From the NCBI GenBank assembly GCA_038217425.1, contig JBBQPM010000004.1, forward strand, positions 76,772 through 140,771: a stretch of DNA of 64,000 nucleotides, given 5' to 3'. Below are positions 43,305 to 50,524 of the stretch, piece by piece (positions within the stretch are counted from its first letter, which is position 1; the number at the start of each line of letters is the position of its first letter). The notes beneath the pieces were generated by a model, which saw only the letters and a program-made list of their open reading frames with translations, searched no databases and was not told the origin of the DNA. Source of the DNA: JAIEPT01 sp038217425. Lineage in GTDB: Bacteria > Planctomycetota > Planctomycetia > Gemmatales > Gemmataceae. The position numbers and the translations under genes were made by a program.

Positions 43305-44423
43305 ATGTCGATCGTCAAAGGTAAAGGCCGAACCGAATGCGATAATAAGGACGATGCAATCACCGACGCGCCGCTCACGGGATCGGTCGGAATCGGCGGC
43401 CTCAACAAGACCGCTGACGTCCATCTGGTTCAGCAGTATCTTAACTCCGTGCTGCCGGCGGACGGAGGCCCCGATCTGGTCTTGGCGGAAGACGGCATCA
43501 TAGGGCCGAAGACCAAGGCGGCGATCGCCAAGTTTCAGACGCAAGTGCTCCACTTTCACGACGGGCGGGTCGACGTTAATGGGCCGACCATCAAGGCGCT
43601 GACGAAGCACATTCTCGAAGCGCCCCAGGTGCCGATGGGTAAGCTGGGGGCGCCGGAATCTCCGAATTCGAAGACGCCTGGCGCCGGCACACCCAACGTC
43701 GCGCCGATCCCCAGCACGTTGGGCGTCGAGATCGTCGCGATGGCGAATATGATCCTGAGGATCCTGGAGCCTCGCCTGCAAGCGCTGCGATTCCAGTTGA
43801 CCCGGGTCACGCCGAATATGATGGCGCTTCTCAACAAACATTTCGCCAATGGCAAAGAACGGGTGGATACTCAGGACATCCGTCGCGTACAGAAAGTCCT
43901 CGCCGACATCCACTTCTTCGTCGCCCGCTTCAACGCTTTCGGCAAGCAACCGAGCGAGAACGTCATCCTGTTCGACCCCGTGCCCAATCCCGATTTCATC
44001 GGGCGAACCGTGCGCGGGGGCAACAAGCTCGGCATTAACAAGATCCAGATCTACCAAGACAAAAAGACGGGGGTTGTCTCGAAAAACCCAGGCCAATCGA
44101 TTTGGCTTTCGCGGGCGTTCGAAACGACCCCTTCGCACGAGAAACACTGGACCGTCCTGCACGAGTTCGCCCATTTCGTCGGCGGGCGCGACGGCAAACC
44201 CGATCGGATCGACGATATCGACAAGGCGTATTCGAACGAGAGCAAGTTCCAAAGCATTTCCAAGTTCAAGCGCCTGCACAACGCGGAGAGCATCTCCCTG
44301 TTTTTCCTCGAGTTCGCCGTCGGCACGGATGCGATCACGGTTTTGCCAGGACTGAATTTGCACAAGGCGCATTTCGAGAAATTCCCCAAGGTCACGCAGA
44401 CGGGCGAGATCGTCGCGAGGTAG
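43305..44423 (+). CDS. Peptidoglycan-binding domain fused to M35-like (aspzincin) metalloprotease
   Basis: A 372-aa protein with no signal peptide. Residues about 33-100 form a peptidoglycan-binding module (VHLVQQYLNSVL, then DGIIGPKTKAAIAKFQ). After a Pro-rich linker comes a helical region, then HEFAH (His286, Glu287, His290; WTVLHEFAHFVGGRDG). Next are DDIDKAY and HNAESISLFFLEFA, which parallel the GTxDxxYG and NADSY elements of deuterolysin/M35-type aspzincins. A zinc endopeptidase acting near the cell wall is inferred. The missing signal implies a non-classical export route or a cytoplasmic role. Confidence 0.72.
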   Translation: MSIVKGKGRTECDNKDDAITDAPLTGSVGIGGLNKTADVHLVQQYLNSVLPADGGPDLVLAEDGIIGPKTKAAIAKFQTQVLHFHDGRVDVNGPTIKALTKHILEAPQVPMGKLGAPESPNSKTPGAGTPNVAPIPSTLGVEIVAMANMILRILEPRLQALRFQLTRVTPNMMALLNKHFANGKERVDTQDIRRVQKVLADIHFFVARFNAFGKQPSENVILFDPVPNPDFIGRTVRGGNKLGINKIQIYQDKKTGVVSKNPGQSIWLSRAFETTPSHEKHWTVLHEFAHFVGGRDGKPDRIDDIDKAYSNESKFQSISKFKRLHNAESISLFFLEFAVGTDAITVLPGLNLHKAHFEKFPKVTQTGEIVAR

Positions 44424-44457
44424 CGCACGGCAATCGTCAGTGAGCGACAGATCGTAA

Positions 44458-44853
44458 CTACTTTGATTCTGATATAGTCCTAACCGTTGATGCGGCAGAA
44501 TCAAGAGATAAGTCATTTCCGTCCTCCGTCACGCCTTTGCCTTTGACGATGACGCGAAAAGTGGACGTTCCAGCGTTAGCGGAGCCATCGATGTACAAAT
44601 CAAGTACGAAGGATAATTGAGATTTTTCTTCAGGCGGGAATGTTACCCCTGAGGGAATTCGGATAGGGATCTCCAATGAAAATTGAATCACGCCGAATTG
44701 CCTGCCGCCCTTTTTGTAGGCTTTTACAAGTTTGCCGACCGCTTACACTTCGGCTAGATTCGTTTCCTTGTGATTCTCGCCGGCGATGATCTTGACGGCT
44801 TCATTAGGAATGTTCCAAGTTTCCGCCTCCAGGGAAATGACGTCATACTGAGG
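44458..44853 (-). pseudogene. Decayed reading frame, unknown family
   Basis: One minus-strand frame is coding-like from 44853 to a stop at 44458 but carries an internal TAA at 44743-44745 and has no start codon at its 5' end. The upstream part reads ISLEAETWNIPNEAVKIIAG; the downstream part includes VGKLVKAYKKGGRQFG and FSLEIPIRIPSGVTFPPEEK. A GTG at 44691 could start a 77-aa product, but it lacks a ribosome site. I read it as the remnant of a small gene. I do not recognise the family. Confidence 0.4.
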
Positions 44854-44856
44854 CTA

Positions 44857-45207
44857 TCCTGTCAATCGCCGATTGGCAAGCTCCTCTGAACCACCGTCAG
44901 GGAGCGATTCCAACGCGCGATTACAAGGGCCACGCTCCCTCACCACGGTCGCGGCTCGTCATTCGCTGGACGCGTCAGCAAGGGAAACGTTCGCATGTCG
45001 TTTTGTCGTTAAGAATCAACGGGACGACGTGGCTTCCTTTCAATGTTGTCGGTAGAGTCGCGCCAACGTTTCTCAGTCACAGGCGTTTCAATTGCAGGCA
45101 GCGAATCGGGGACGCTCCGGGTAACCCTGGATATGGGGAAAACGGGACGCCTCGCTTCGCTTGCACCTGTTTTTGTGTTCCCTGTTTCGCCCAATGGAGG
45201 TTCGGTT
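44857..45207. other. Intergenic stretch with one dispersed repeat
   Basis: No gene is supported in these 351 bases. The only structure is the repeat at 44894-44958. A frame open from 45043 joins the next gene, but that gene has its signal peptide and ribosome site only at 45208. Confidence 0.5.
44894..44958. repeat. Dispersed repeat (CGGTCGCGGCTCG family), copy 1
   Basis: The element contains TTCCAACGCG, an approximate GGGAGCG/CGCTCCC stem, and ends CGGTCGCGGCTCG. A diverged copy with the same blocks in the same order lies at 45666-45723. Confidence 0.65.
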
Positions 45208-45528
45208 ATGAAATTCTGTGTTGCTTTCGGGCTATTTTTAGGCGGGCTGGTTCTCGCTCAAAAGCCGGCATTGGCACAGGGAAGGCCGCCGCAAGCGCAA
45301 AAGGGCTTGGCTATGGCCCAACAAAAAGCCGCTCAGCAGGCCCAGCAAGCCTTGCAACAGCAGGGGGGCTTGGCACGGGCGCAGCAGATGGCAGCTGCAC
45401 AAGCTCAAGCGGCACTTTTGCAAGCGCAGCAAAAAGGGGCTCAGGGCCTCGGTGTTGCCCAGCAGAACGTTCCCCCTCAGGGGCAAAAGGGCCTGGGAAT
45501 TGCTCAGCAGAAAGGCAAAAAGAAGTAA
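45208..45528 (+). CDS. Secreted Gln/Ala-rich repeat peptide, 106 aa
   Basis: The ATG at 45208 follows GGAGG. Residues 1-24 are a clear signal peptide (FCVAFGLFLGGLVLAQKPALA, cut near AQ-G). The mature part is almost only Gln, Ala, Gly, Leu and Lys, with imperfect repeats such as QKGLAMAQQKA, GGLARAQQMA, KGAQGLGVAQQN and QKGLGIAQQKG, ending in KKGKKK-like lysines. It probably forms an extended helix or is disordered. It is followed by its own terminator at 45585-45620. No family was recognised. Confidence 0.7.
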   Translation: MKFCVAFGLFLGGLVLAQKPALAQGRPPQAQKGLAMAQQKAAQQAQQALQQQGGLARAQQMAAAQAQAALLQAQQKGAQGLGVAQQNVPPQGQKGLGIAQQKGKKK

Positions 45529-45584
45529 TGCCGCCGGCCGAAACACGGCTATCAGCCTCCAGTTGACATCCGTGCTGTAAACAG

Positions 45585-45620
45585 AAGGCCTGAGCGGCGT
45601 AATGCATGCTTAGGCCTTTT
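45585..45620 (+). terminator. Rho-independent terminator after the Gln/Ala-rich gene
   Basis: AAGGCCTGAGC and GCTTAGGCCTT form an 11-bp stem with one wobble around 12 nt, followed by T residues, 57 nt after the stop codon. Confidence 0.75.
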
Positions 45621-45665
45621 CATGTTGATGCAACTCCCGCGGTGCAATAATCGAGCCACGGCGGT

Positions 45666-45723
45666 GACGGAACAGTTCCAACGCGACATTGCAACGGCGG
45701 CGCTCCTTAACGGTCGCGGCTCG
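45666..45723. repeat. Dispersed repeat (CGGTCGCGGCTCG family), copy 2
   Basis: It shares GTTCCAACGCG, GCGCTCC and CGGTCGCGGCTCG with 44894-44958. It abuts the 3' end of the oxidoreductase gene. Confidence 0.65.
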
Positions 45724-45729
45724 GAAAGC

Positions 45730-47061
45730 TCAACTCAATCCCTTCACTTCCCACCCCTTGCGATACGTTCGCCGGACCAGGCGGTCGGCCTCCGCGAATT
45801 GCTTGAACGTGAGCTTCGCGGTATCCCATTCCAGCACGCGCTTGGGGAAGTGCGTCGCCACGCCGCCTAGCAGCACCGCTTCCGTCAGGGGGCCCGAATA
45901 ACTGAAACCCGCCGAGGTTCGACCCTCGCCGCGGATCGCGTTCACGTACTGCAAATAATGGTCGGCCGCCTCGACCTTCGGCATCGCGTAATCCTTGAAG
46001 GCTTCCGTCGGGAACAGGATCGGCCCGGCGACGTGCGGCAGCAACATCGTCCCCTTCGTCCCCACGAAGATCGAACCCTGGTCGGGTAATCGCTGCGTGC
46101 CGATCTGGCCCTGGATTTCCTTGGGGGGACGCTTGTCGCCGTCGTACCACACGACGCGAACCGTCGTCCCTTCGGTGTAGCGCGTGCCGGGGAAGACGTA
46201 GTGGATCTCGGCGTCGCTGGCCCAGTTGTGCCGGAACGGTTCGGGGCCTTCGGAACGGACGGAGATCGGCGACGTCAGGGCGAGGGCCTCGAAGACCGGG
46301 TCGTAGATGTGGCAACCCATGTCGCCGAAGGTGCCGGTGCCGAAGTCGAGACGTTTACGCCAGTTGAAGGGATGGTAGTAATTTCCTCCGAGGTAGCGAG
46401 TTTCGGGCGCGACGCCGACCCAGAGATCCCAGCTGAGGCCGGCGGGGATTTCGTCCTGGCGGTCGGGGCGCGGGGTGGCGTCGCCCCATTTCTTGTTGCT
46501 CCAGGTGTGCACCTCGCGAACCTTGCCGATCGCCTCCGCGTGGATGACCGCGACGCCCAAGCGGTACGGCGCTGCCGAGTGGACCTGGATGCCCATCTGC
46601 GTCACCAGCTTGCGATCGCGGGCGTACTCCGCGAGCTTGCGACACTCGTAGACGTCATGGGCGAGCGGCTTCTGCACGTAGGCGTTTAAACCTAACTGCA
46701 TGGCCGACATCGCGATCGGGGCGTGCATGTGGTCGGGCGTGCTGACGTTAACGCTGTCGAGATTCTTGGATTCCTTGTCTAGAAGTTCGCGGTAGTCGCG
46801 GTAGACGCGGAACTTTTGCGTTGCGAAGCGCTTCTGCGCTCGGTCGAGCTTGGCGGCGTCGATGTCGCAGACGGCGAGCAGGTCGAGGTTCGGATGCCGA
46901 AGGAGGCTCGTAATATCGCCTCCCGCCATCCCGTCGGAGCCGAAGCTCGCATGGCGCACTCGGCCGCTGGGAGGGTTGGAAATCAGGTTCCGCACGAAAA
47001 GCGGCGCGGCGAGAACGGCGCCGCTCGATTGTTTGAGGAAGGATCGACGCGTGAGTTGCAT
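45730..47061 (-). CDS. Gfo/Idh/MocA oxidoreductase with Tat signal
   Basis: A 443-aa protein starting at the ATG at 47061 (AGGAG upstream). RRSFLKQSSGAVLAAP is a Tat signal, so the folded, cofactor-loaded protein is exported. The N-terminal Rossmann domain is recognisable from LLAVCDIDAAKLDRAQKRFA, and VNVSTPDHMHAPIAMSAM with YVQKPLAHDVYECRKLA contains the family's active-site EKP-like Lys (here QKP). Such proteins oxidise sugars or inositols with NAD(P). The changed EKP motif is common in exported planctomycete members. The substrate is unknown. Confidence 0.92.
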   Translation of the reverse strand: MQLTRRSFLKQSSGAVLAAPLFVRNLISNPPSGRVRHASFGSDGMAGGDITSLLRHPNLDLLAVCDIDAAKLDRAQKRFATQKFRVYRDYRELLDKESKNLDSVNVSTPDHMHAPIAMSAMQLGLNAYVQKPLAHDVYECRKLAEYARDRKLVTQMGIQVHSAAPYRLGVAVIHAEAIGKVREVHTWSNKKWGDATPRPDRQDEIPAGLSWDLWVGVAPETRYLGGNYYHPFNWRKRLDFGTGTFGDMGCHIYDPVFEALALTSPISVRSEGPEPFRHNWASDAEIHYVFPGTRYTEGTTVRVVWYDGDKRPPKEIQGQIGTQRLPDQGSIFVGTKGTMLLPHVAGPILFPTEAFKDYAMPKVEAADHYLQYVNAIRGEGRTSAGFSYSGPLTEAVLLGGVATHFPKRVLEWDTAKLTFKQFAEADRLVRRTYRKGWEVKGLS

Positions 47062-47088
47062 GGCATCTCCTGGAGAAGAACAAAGACT

Positions 47089-47210
47089 AACCACAGAGTC
47101 ACAGAGAGCACAGAGAAATGCAAGGAAAAGATAGGAAAGCGGAAGAGCCAATTGCTGACAAGTTTGTTCTTCTCCCTGTCTTCCTCTGTGCTCTCTGTGA
47201 CTCTGTGGTT
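47089..47210. repeat. Long-arm inverted repeat of the CACAGAGAGCACAGAG type
   Basis: A 27-nt arm at 47089-47115 (starting AACCACAGAGTCACAGAG) is perfectly complementary to 47184-47210, with 68 nt between. It lies between the oxidoreductase gene and thyX, both on the minus strand. Confidence 0.9.
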
Positions 47211-47221
47211 CAAATTCTGAA

Positions 47222-48007
47222 TTAAACTTTGCGGTGTTTCGTGGTCGCCTCGAAGGTGCCGTCCGCCAGTGCGACCAACTCGTAATCGCCGAATAGATTC
47301 GGGGCTTCTTTCTGCATTACTCGCAGGACGGCGATCGCCAGCTTGCGGATCTCCGTCTCCGCATGGCGGTTGCCGCGCAGCTCGATGAAGTGCCGCAGCG
47401 CCCGGGCGTTCGCGGTCACGAAGATCTTGGTCTCCGTTGCGTTGGGCAGAATGCTGCGCGCCGCCTGCCGGGCAAGCTTGCGCCGTAGCGTCCGATCGGG
47501 CTCGTCGGCGAAAACTTTCTGCAATTTCTCCGTGAGTTCAATATACGCTTGATGGCAGGCAGAGACGGCCTGGGTCCAGAGGGCGTGGATTTCGGGATCG
47601 TCGGCTATGCAGTCGGGCTCGACGTACTCGGCCACCGATTCGTCGACGTAGCGCTGGCTGAGTTGCGAGTAACCGAAACCGGCGCGATGCCGGATCAGTT
47701 CGTGGGTCAGCGATCGGCTGATTCCGGTGAAGACGAAGTTCCAGACGGCGTGTTCCAGGACGGAGCCGTGGCCGACTTCGAGGATGTGGTCGAGGTAGGC
47801 GTGATTGCCGCCTGGCCTGGGTTTGGCGAACGACATATAGCAAACGCGTCCGGCGACCTCCGCCAGCTTCTCGCCGGCGACTTCGGAATCGGTGTTCCAG
47901 GTCGCGACTTGATGATCGGCGAGAAACCGATCAATCTCGGCCTCGGTAGTCGTCTGCTGACCGACGAGGTAGACGGTCGGTTCCCGAAGGATGCGCAAGT
48001 CGGACAT
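47222..48007 (-). CDS. thyX: Flavin-dependent thymidylate synthase
   Basis: ThyX makes dTMP from dUMP using FAD, NADPH and methylene-tetrahydrofolate. The 261-aa protein starts at the ATG at 48007; an open extension to 48832 is antisense to the cyclase gene and is not coding. The ThyX signature appears at residues 106-120 as RHRAGFGYSQLSQRY, one residue longer than the classical RHRxxSxxxxSxR motif. The C-terminal RHFIELRGNRHAETEIR is also typical. The start is 48 nt from the divergent cyclase gene. Confidence 0.95.
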   Translation of the reverse strand: MSDLRILREPTVYLVGQQTTTEAEIDRFLADHQVATWNTDSEVAGEKLAEVAGRVCYMSFAKPRPGGNHAYLDHILEVGHGSVLEHAVWNFVFTGISRSLTHELIRHRAGFGYSQLSQRYVDESVAEYVEPDCIADDPEIHALWTQAVSACHQAYIELTEKLQKVFADEPDRTLRRKLARQAARSILPNATETKIFVTANARALRHFIELRGNRHAETEIRKLAIAVLRVMQKEAPNLFGDYELVALADGTFEATTKHRKV

Positions 48008-48055
48008 GGCAAGGTTCTCGCATTTGAAGAACTGTTTTACGGACGGAAAGTGATC

Positions 48056-49756
48056 GTGTCCCACTCTCCCCAGCGATTGCAAGCGGCGTACGAGAAGGCC
48101 CGGGCCGCCCTTTTCCATCTGCGCTTGCCAGCCGGGCACTGGGAAGGCGAACTTTCGACGTCTGCACTGTCGACGGCCACGGCGATCATGGCCCTGGCGC
48201 TGGTGCAAAAACAGCTCGGCGGCGACCGATTCACGCCGCTCGTCCTCGGTGGCTTGCGCTGGCTCGCGGAACATCAGAACGACGACGGCGGCTGGGGCGA
48301 TACTGTCCGCAGCTTCAGCAACATCTCGACGACGATGCTGTGCCGCTCCGCGATTCATCTGACCGGCGCAACGCAATCGCACGCTCAGCCGCTCGAGCGT
48401 GCGGAGCGCTGGCTGAACGAGCGTTACGGTTCGTCGCCGCAGGAATTGGCGGAGGCGGTCCGCGCTCGCTACGGCAAGGACCGCACCTTCGCGACGCCGA
48501 TCCTCACGACGTGCGCGCTCGCGGGCCTGGTCGACTGGTCGGAGGTGCCGCCGCTGCCGTTCGAATTGGCGTGTTTGCCGCAATCGTGGTTTCGCTTCCT
48601 GCGTCTGCATGTCGTCAGCTACGCACTGCCGGCGCTGATCGGCATCGGCCAGGCGATTCACCACCATCGGCCCACGTGGAATCCGCTGACATGGGGCATA
48701 CGCCGGCTGGCGCGCAGTCCTAGTATGCGCGTGCTGCAGGCAATTCAGCCGACCAGCGGCGGGTTTCTCGAAGCCACGCCGCTCACCAGCTTCGTCACAC
48801 TCAGCCTGGCGAGCATCGGTTTGAGCGATCATCCGGTCGCCCGGCTCGGGATCGAATTTTTACAGCGATCGGCGCGACCCGACGGCAGCTGGGCGATCGA
48901 CTCGAACCTCGCCACCTGGGTGACGACCCTCTCGATCAACGCCCTGGCATCGGCCAACGATCTCGAAGCGCTGGAAGACAAAGAGCGGTTGCGCGACTGG
49001 CTCGTGGGGCAGCAATATCGCGTCCGGCATCCCTACACCGGCGCCGACCCAGGCGGCTGGGCTTGGACCGATCTCCCCGGCGGCGTGCCCGATGCCGACG
49101 ACACGCCCGGCGCCCTGCTGGCTCTGGGCCATTTGAAAAAACACGTACCCGTCGACGCCGATGTGTTCCGCGCCGGCGAGCGTTGGCTGCTCGGCCTGCA
49201 GAATCGCGACGGCGGTTGGCCGACATTTTGCCGCGGCTGGGGCCATCTCCCCTTCGACCGCAGCGGCGCCGACCTCACCGCCCACGTCCTGCGGGCGCTC
49301 CCCGCCGAACATGCATCGGCACATCGACAGGGCCTCGCTTACCTCGCCAAACAGCAACGCGCCGACGGTTCCTGGCTCCCCCTCTGGTTCGGCAATCAAC
49401 ACGTCGCGGAGGACGAGAACCCGACCTACGGCACTGCTCGCGTCCTGGCCGCGTATCGTCAGCTGGCGCCCGACGCCGCCGCGGCTCAGCGCGGTCGCGC
49501 CTGGCTACGCGCGGCACAAAACGTCGACGGCGGCTGGGGCGGCGCGGCGGGGTCGCCGTCGTCGATCGAGGAGACGGCGCTGGCTCTCGAAGCCCTGGGG
49601 AGCGACGAACGCGGGCTCGCCTGGTTGATCGAGCAGGTCGAACACGGCAAGCTTGACGAGCCGACGCCGATCGGGTTTTACTTCGCGAAGCTCTGGTATT
49701 ACGAACGGCTCTACCCGATCATTTTCGCGGTCGCCGCGTTGGGGCAGGCGAGGTAG
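48056..49756 (+). CDS. Squalene-hopene-cyclase-like class II terpene cyclase
   Basis: A product of about 566 aa; GTG codons at 48050 and 48056 are both possible starts (GGACGGAAA upstream). Several QW motifs are present (QNDDGGWGDT, RPDGSWAID, QNRDGGWPTF, QRADGSWLPLW, QNVDGGWGG), with the class II catalytic DADD in GGVPDADDTPGA. Hopene cyclases are about 630-720 aa, so this is a short relative that might use squalene or another polyprene. Planctomycetes make hopanoids and sterols. No squalene synthase genes are adjacent. Confidence 0.87.
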   Translation: MSHSPQRLQAAYEKARAALFHLRLPAGHWEGELSTSALSTATAIMALALVQKQLGGDRFTPLVLGGLRWLAEHQNDDGGWGDTVRSFSNISTTMLCRSAIHLTGATQSHAQPLERAERWLNERYGSSPQELAEAVRARYGKDRTFATPILTTCALAGLVDWSEVPPLPFELACLPQSWFRFLRLHVVSYALPALIGIGQAIHHHRPTWNPLTWGIRRLARSPSMRVLQAIQPTSGGFLEATPLTSFVTLSLASIGLSDHPVARLGIEFLQRSARPDGSWAIDSNLATWVTTLSINALASANDLEALEDKERLRDWLVGQQYRVRHPYTGADPGGWAWTDLPGGVPDADDTPGALLALGHLKKHVPVDADVFRAGERWLLGLQNRDGGWPTFCRGWGHLPFDRSGADLTAHVLRALPAEHASAHRQGLAYLAKQQRADGSWLPLWFGNQHVAEDENPTYGTARVLAAYRQLAPDAAAAQRGRAWLRAAQNVDGGWGGAAGSPSSIEETALALEALGSDERGLAWLIEQVEHGKLDEPTPIGFYFAKLWYYERLYPIIFAVAALGQAR

Positions 49757-49799
49757 GCGCTGCGGGCAAATCATCGCTCGATTGACAGCAAGCTGACAG

Positions 49800-49851
49800 A
49801 GCCCGCAGCGCAAGCAAGGATCGAATTTAGGCCTTGCTTGCGCTGCGGGCT
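49800..49851. repeat. Perfect 20-bp inverted repeat between convergent genes
   Basis: The arm at 49800-49819 (AGCCCGCAGCGCAAGCAAGG) pairs perfectly with 49832-49851 around 12 nt. It lies between the ends of the cyclase and scpB genes and could act as a two-way terminator, though no T-run follows. Confidence 0.85.
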
Positions 49852-49879
49852 CCCGAGCGGTATTTTTGACGTGCGGAAC

Positions 49880-50524
49880 TTAGCCGATCTGCTCGCGGCG
49901 CGGCAGATCCTTCAGGCTGTGCAGGCCGAAAATTTGCAGGAACTTCTTGCTTGTGCCGTAGAGCACCGGTCGGCCCAGCGAATCGTCGCGCCCCGCGATG
50001 CGCACGAAACCTTTCTCCATGAGCAACCTCAGCGTCTCCGTCGAGTTCACGCCGCGGATGCCTTCGAGGTCCGCACGCGTGATCGGCTGACGATACGCCA
50101 CGATCGCCAGCGTCTCGCGGGCGGCGGCGGAGAGATGAATCTCTTGCTCGGGCCGGCGCAACGGCGACAGCCAGCGATGAAACTCCGACCGCGAAAAAAG
50201 CTGCACGCCCCCCGCGAGTTCCTCAATCTCGAACGGCGAGCGGTCCTGCTGATACGCGTCTTGCAGTTGCCGGAGAACCTTCCGCAGCGTGGCCGCATCG
50301 AGACCCGCGGCTTGCGCGAGTTTCTTTGGCGCCAGCGGTTCGTCCGCGAGAAACAACAGCGCCTCGACGGTCGCCATCTCCGGCGAGCGGGCGAGCGGGT
50401 CGTTGCTTTGAACTTCCTGTTCGAAATGTTGGCGATAAATCGCGGGGAGCGGCGTGTCGGCCGGCAAGCGACGTGCGTCCCGGCGGGCGGCGGGCCCCAG
50501 CGCTCGGGCATGCCGGTTCACCAC
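49880..50524 (-). CDS. scpB: Chromosome segregation and condensation protein ScpB
   Basis: ScpB is a double winged-helix subunit of the SMC-ScpAB condensin. Residues 50-214 match: VEALLFLADEPLAPKKLAQA, then ETLAIVAYRQPITRADLEGIRGVN and GRPVLYGTSKKFL. The first 49 residues are an extra Arg/Pro-rich extension; the internal Met50 is a possible alternative start. The GTG at 50524 overlaps the stop codon of the glycosidase-like gene by 7 nt, so it is the last gene of that operon. scpA is not in the window. Confidence 0.92.
   Translation of the reverse strand: MVNRHARALGPAARRDARRLPADTPLPAIYRQHFEQEVQSNDPLARSPEMATVEALLFLADEPLAPKKLAQAAGLDAATLRKVLRQLQDAYQQDRSPFEIEELAGGVQLFSRSEFHRWLSPLRRPEQEIHLSAAARETLAIVAYRQPITRADLEGIRGVNSTETLRLLMEKGFVRIAGRDDSLGRPVLYGTSKKFLQIFGLHSLKDLPRREQIG

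Noticed and set aside
48008..48832. N-terminal extension of ThyX
   Set aside because: The extension is antisense to the cyclase gene; the ThyX family N-terminus matches the ATG at 48007.
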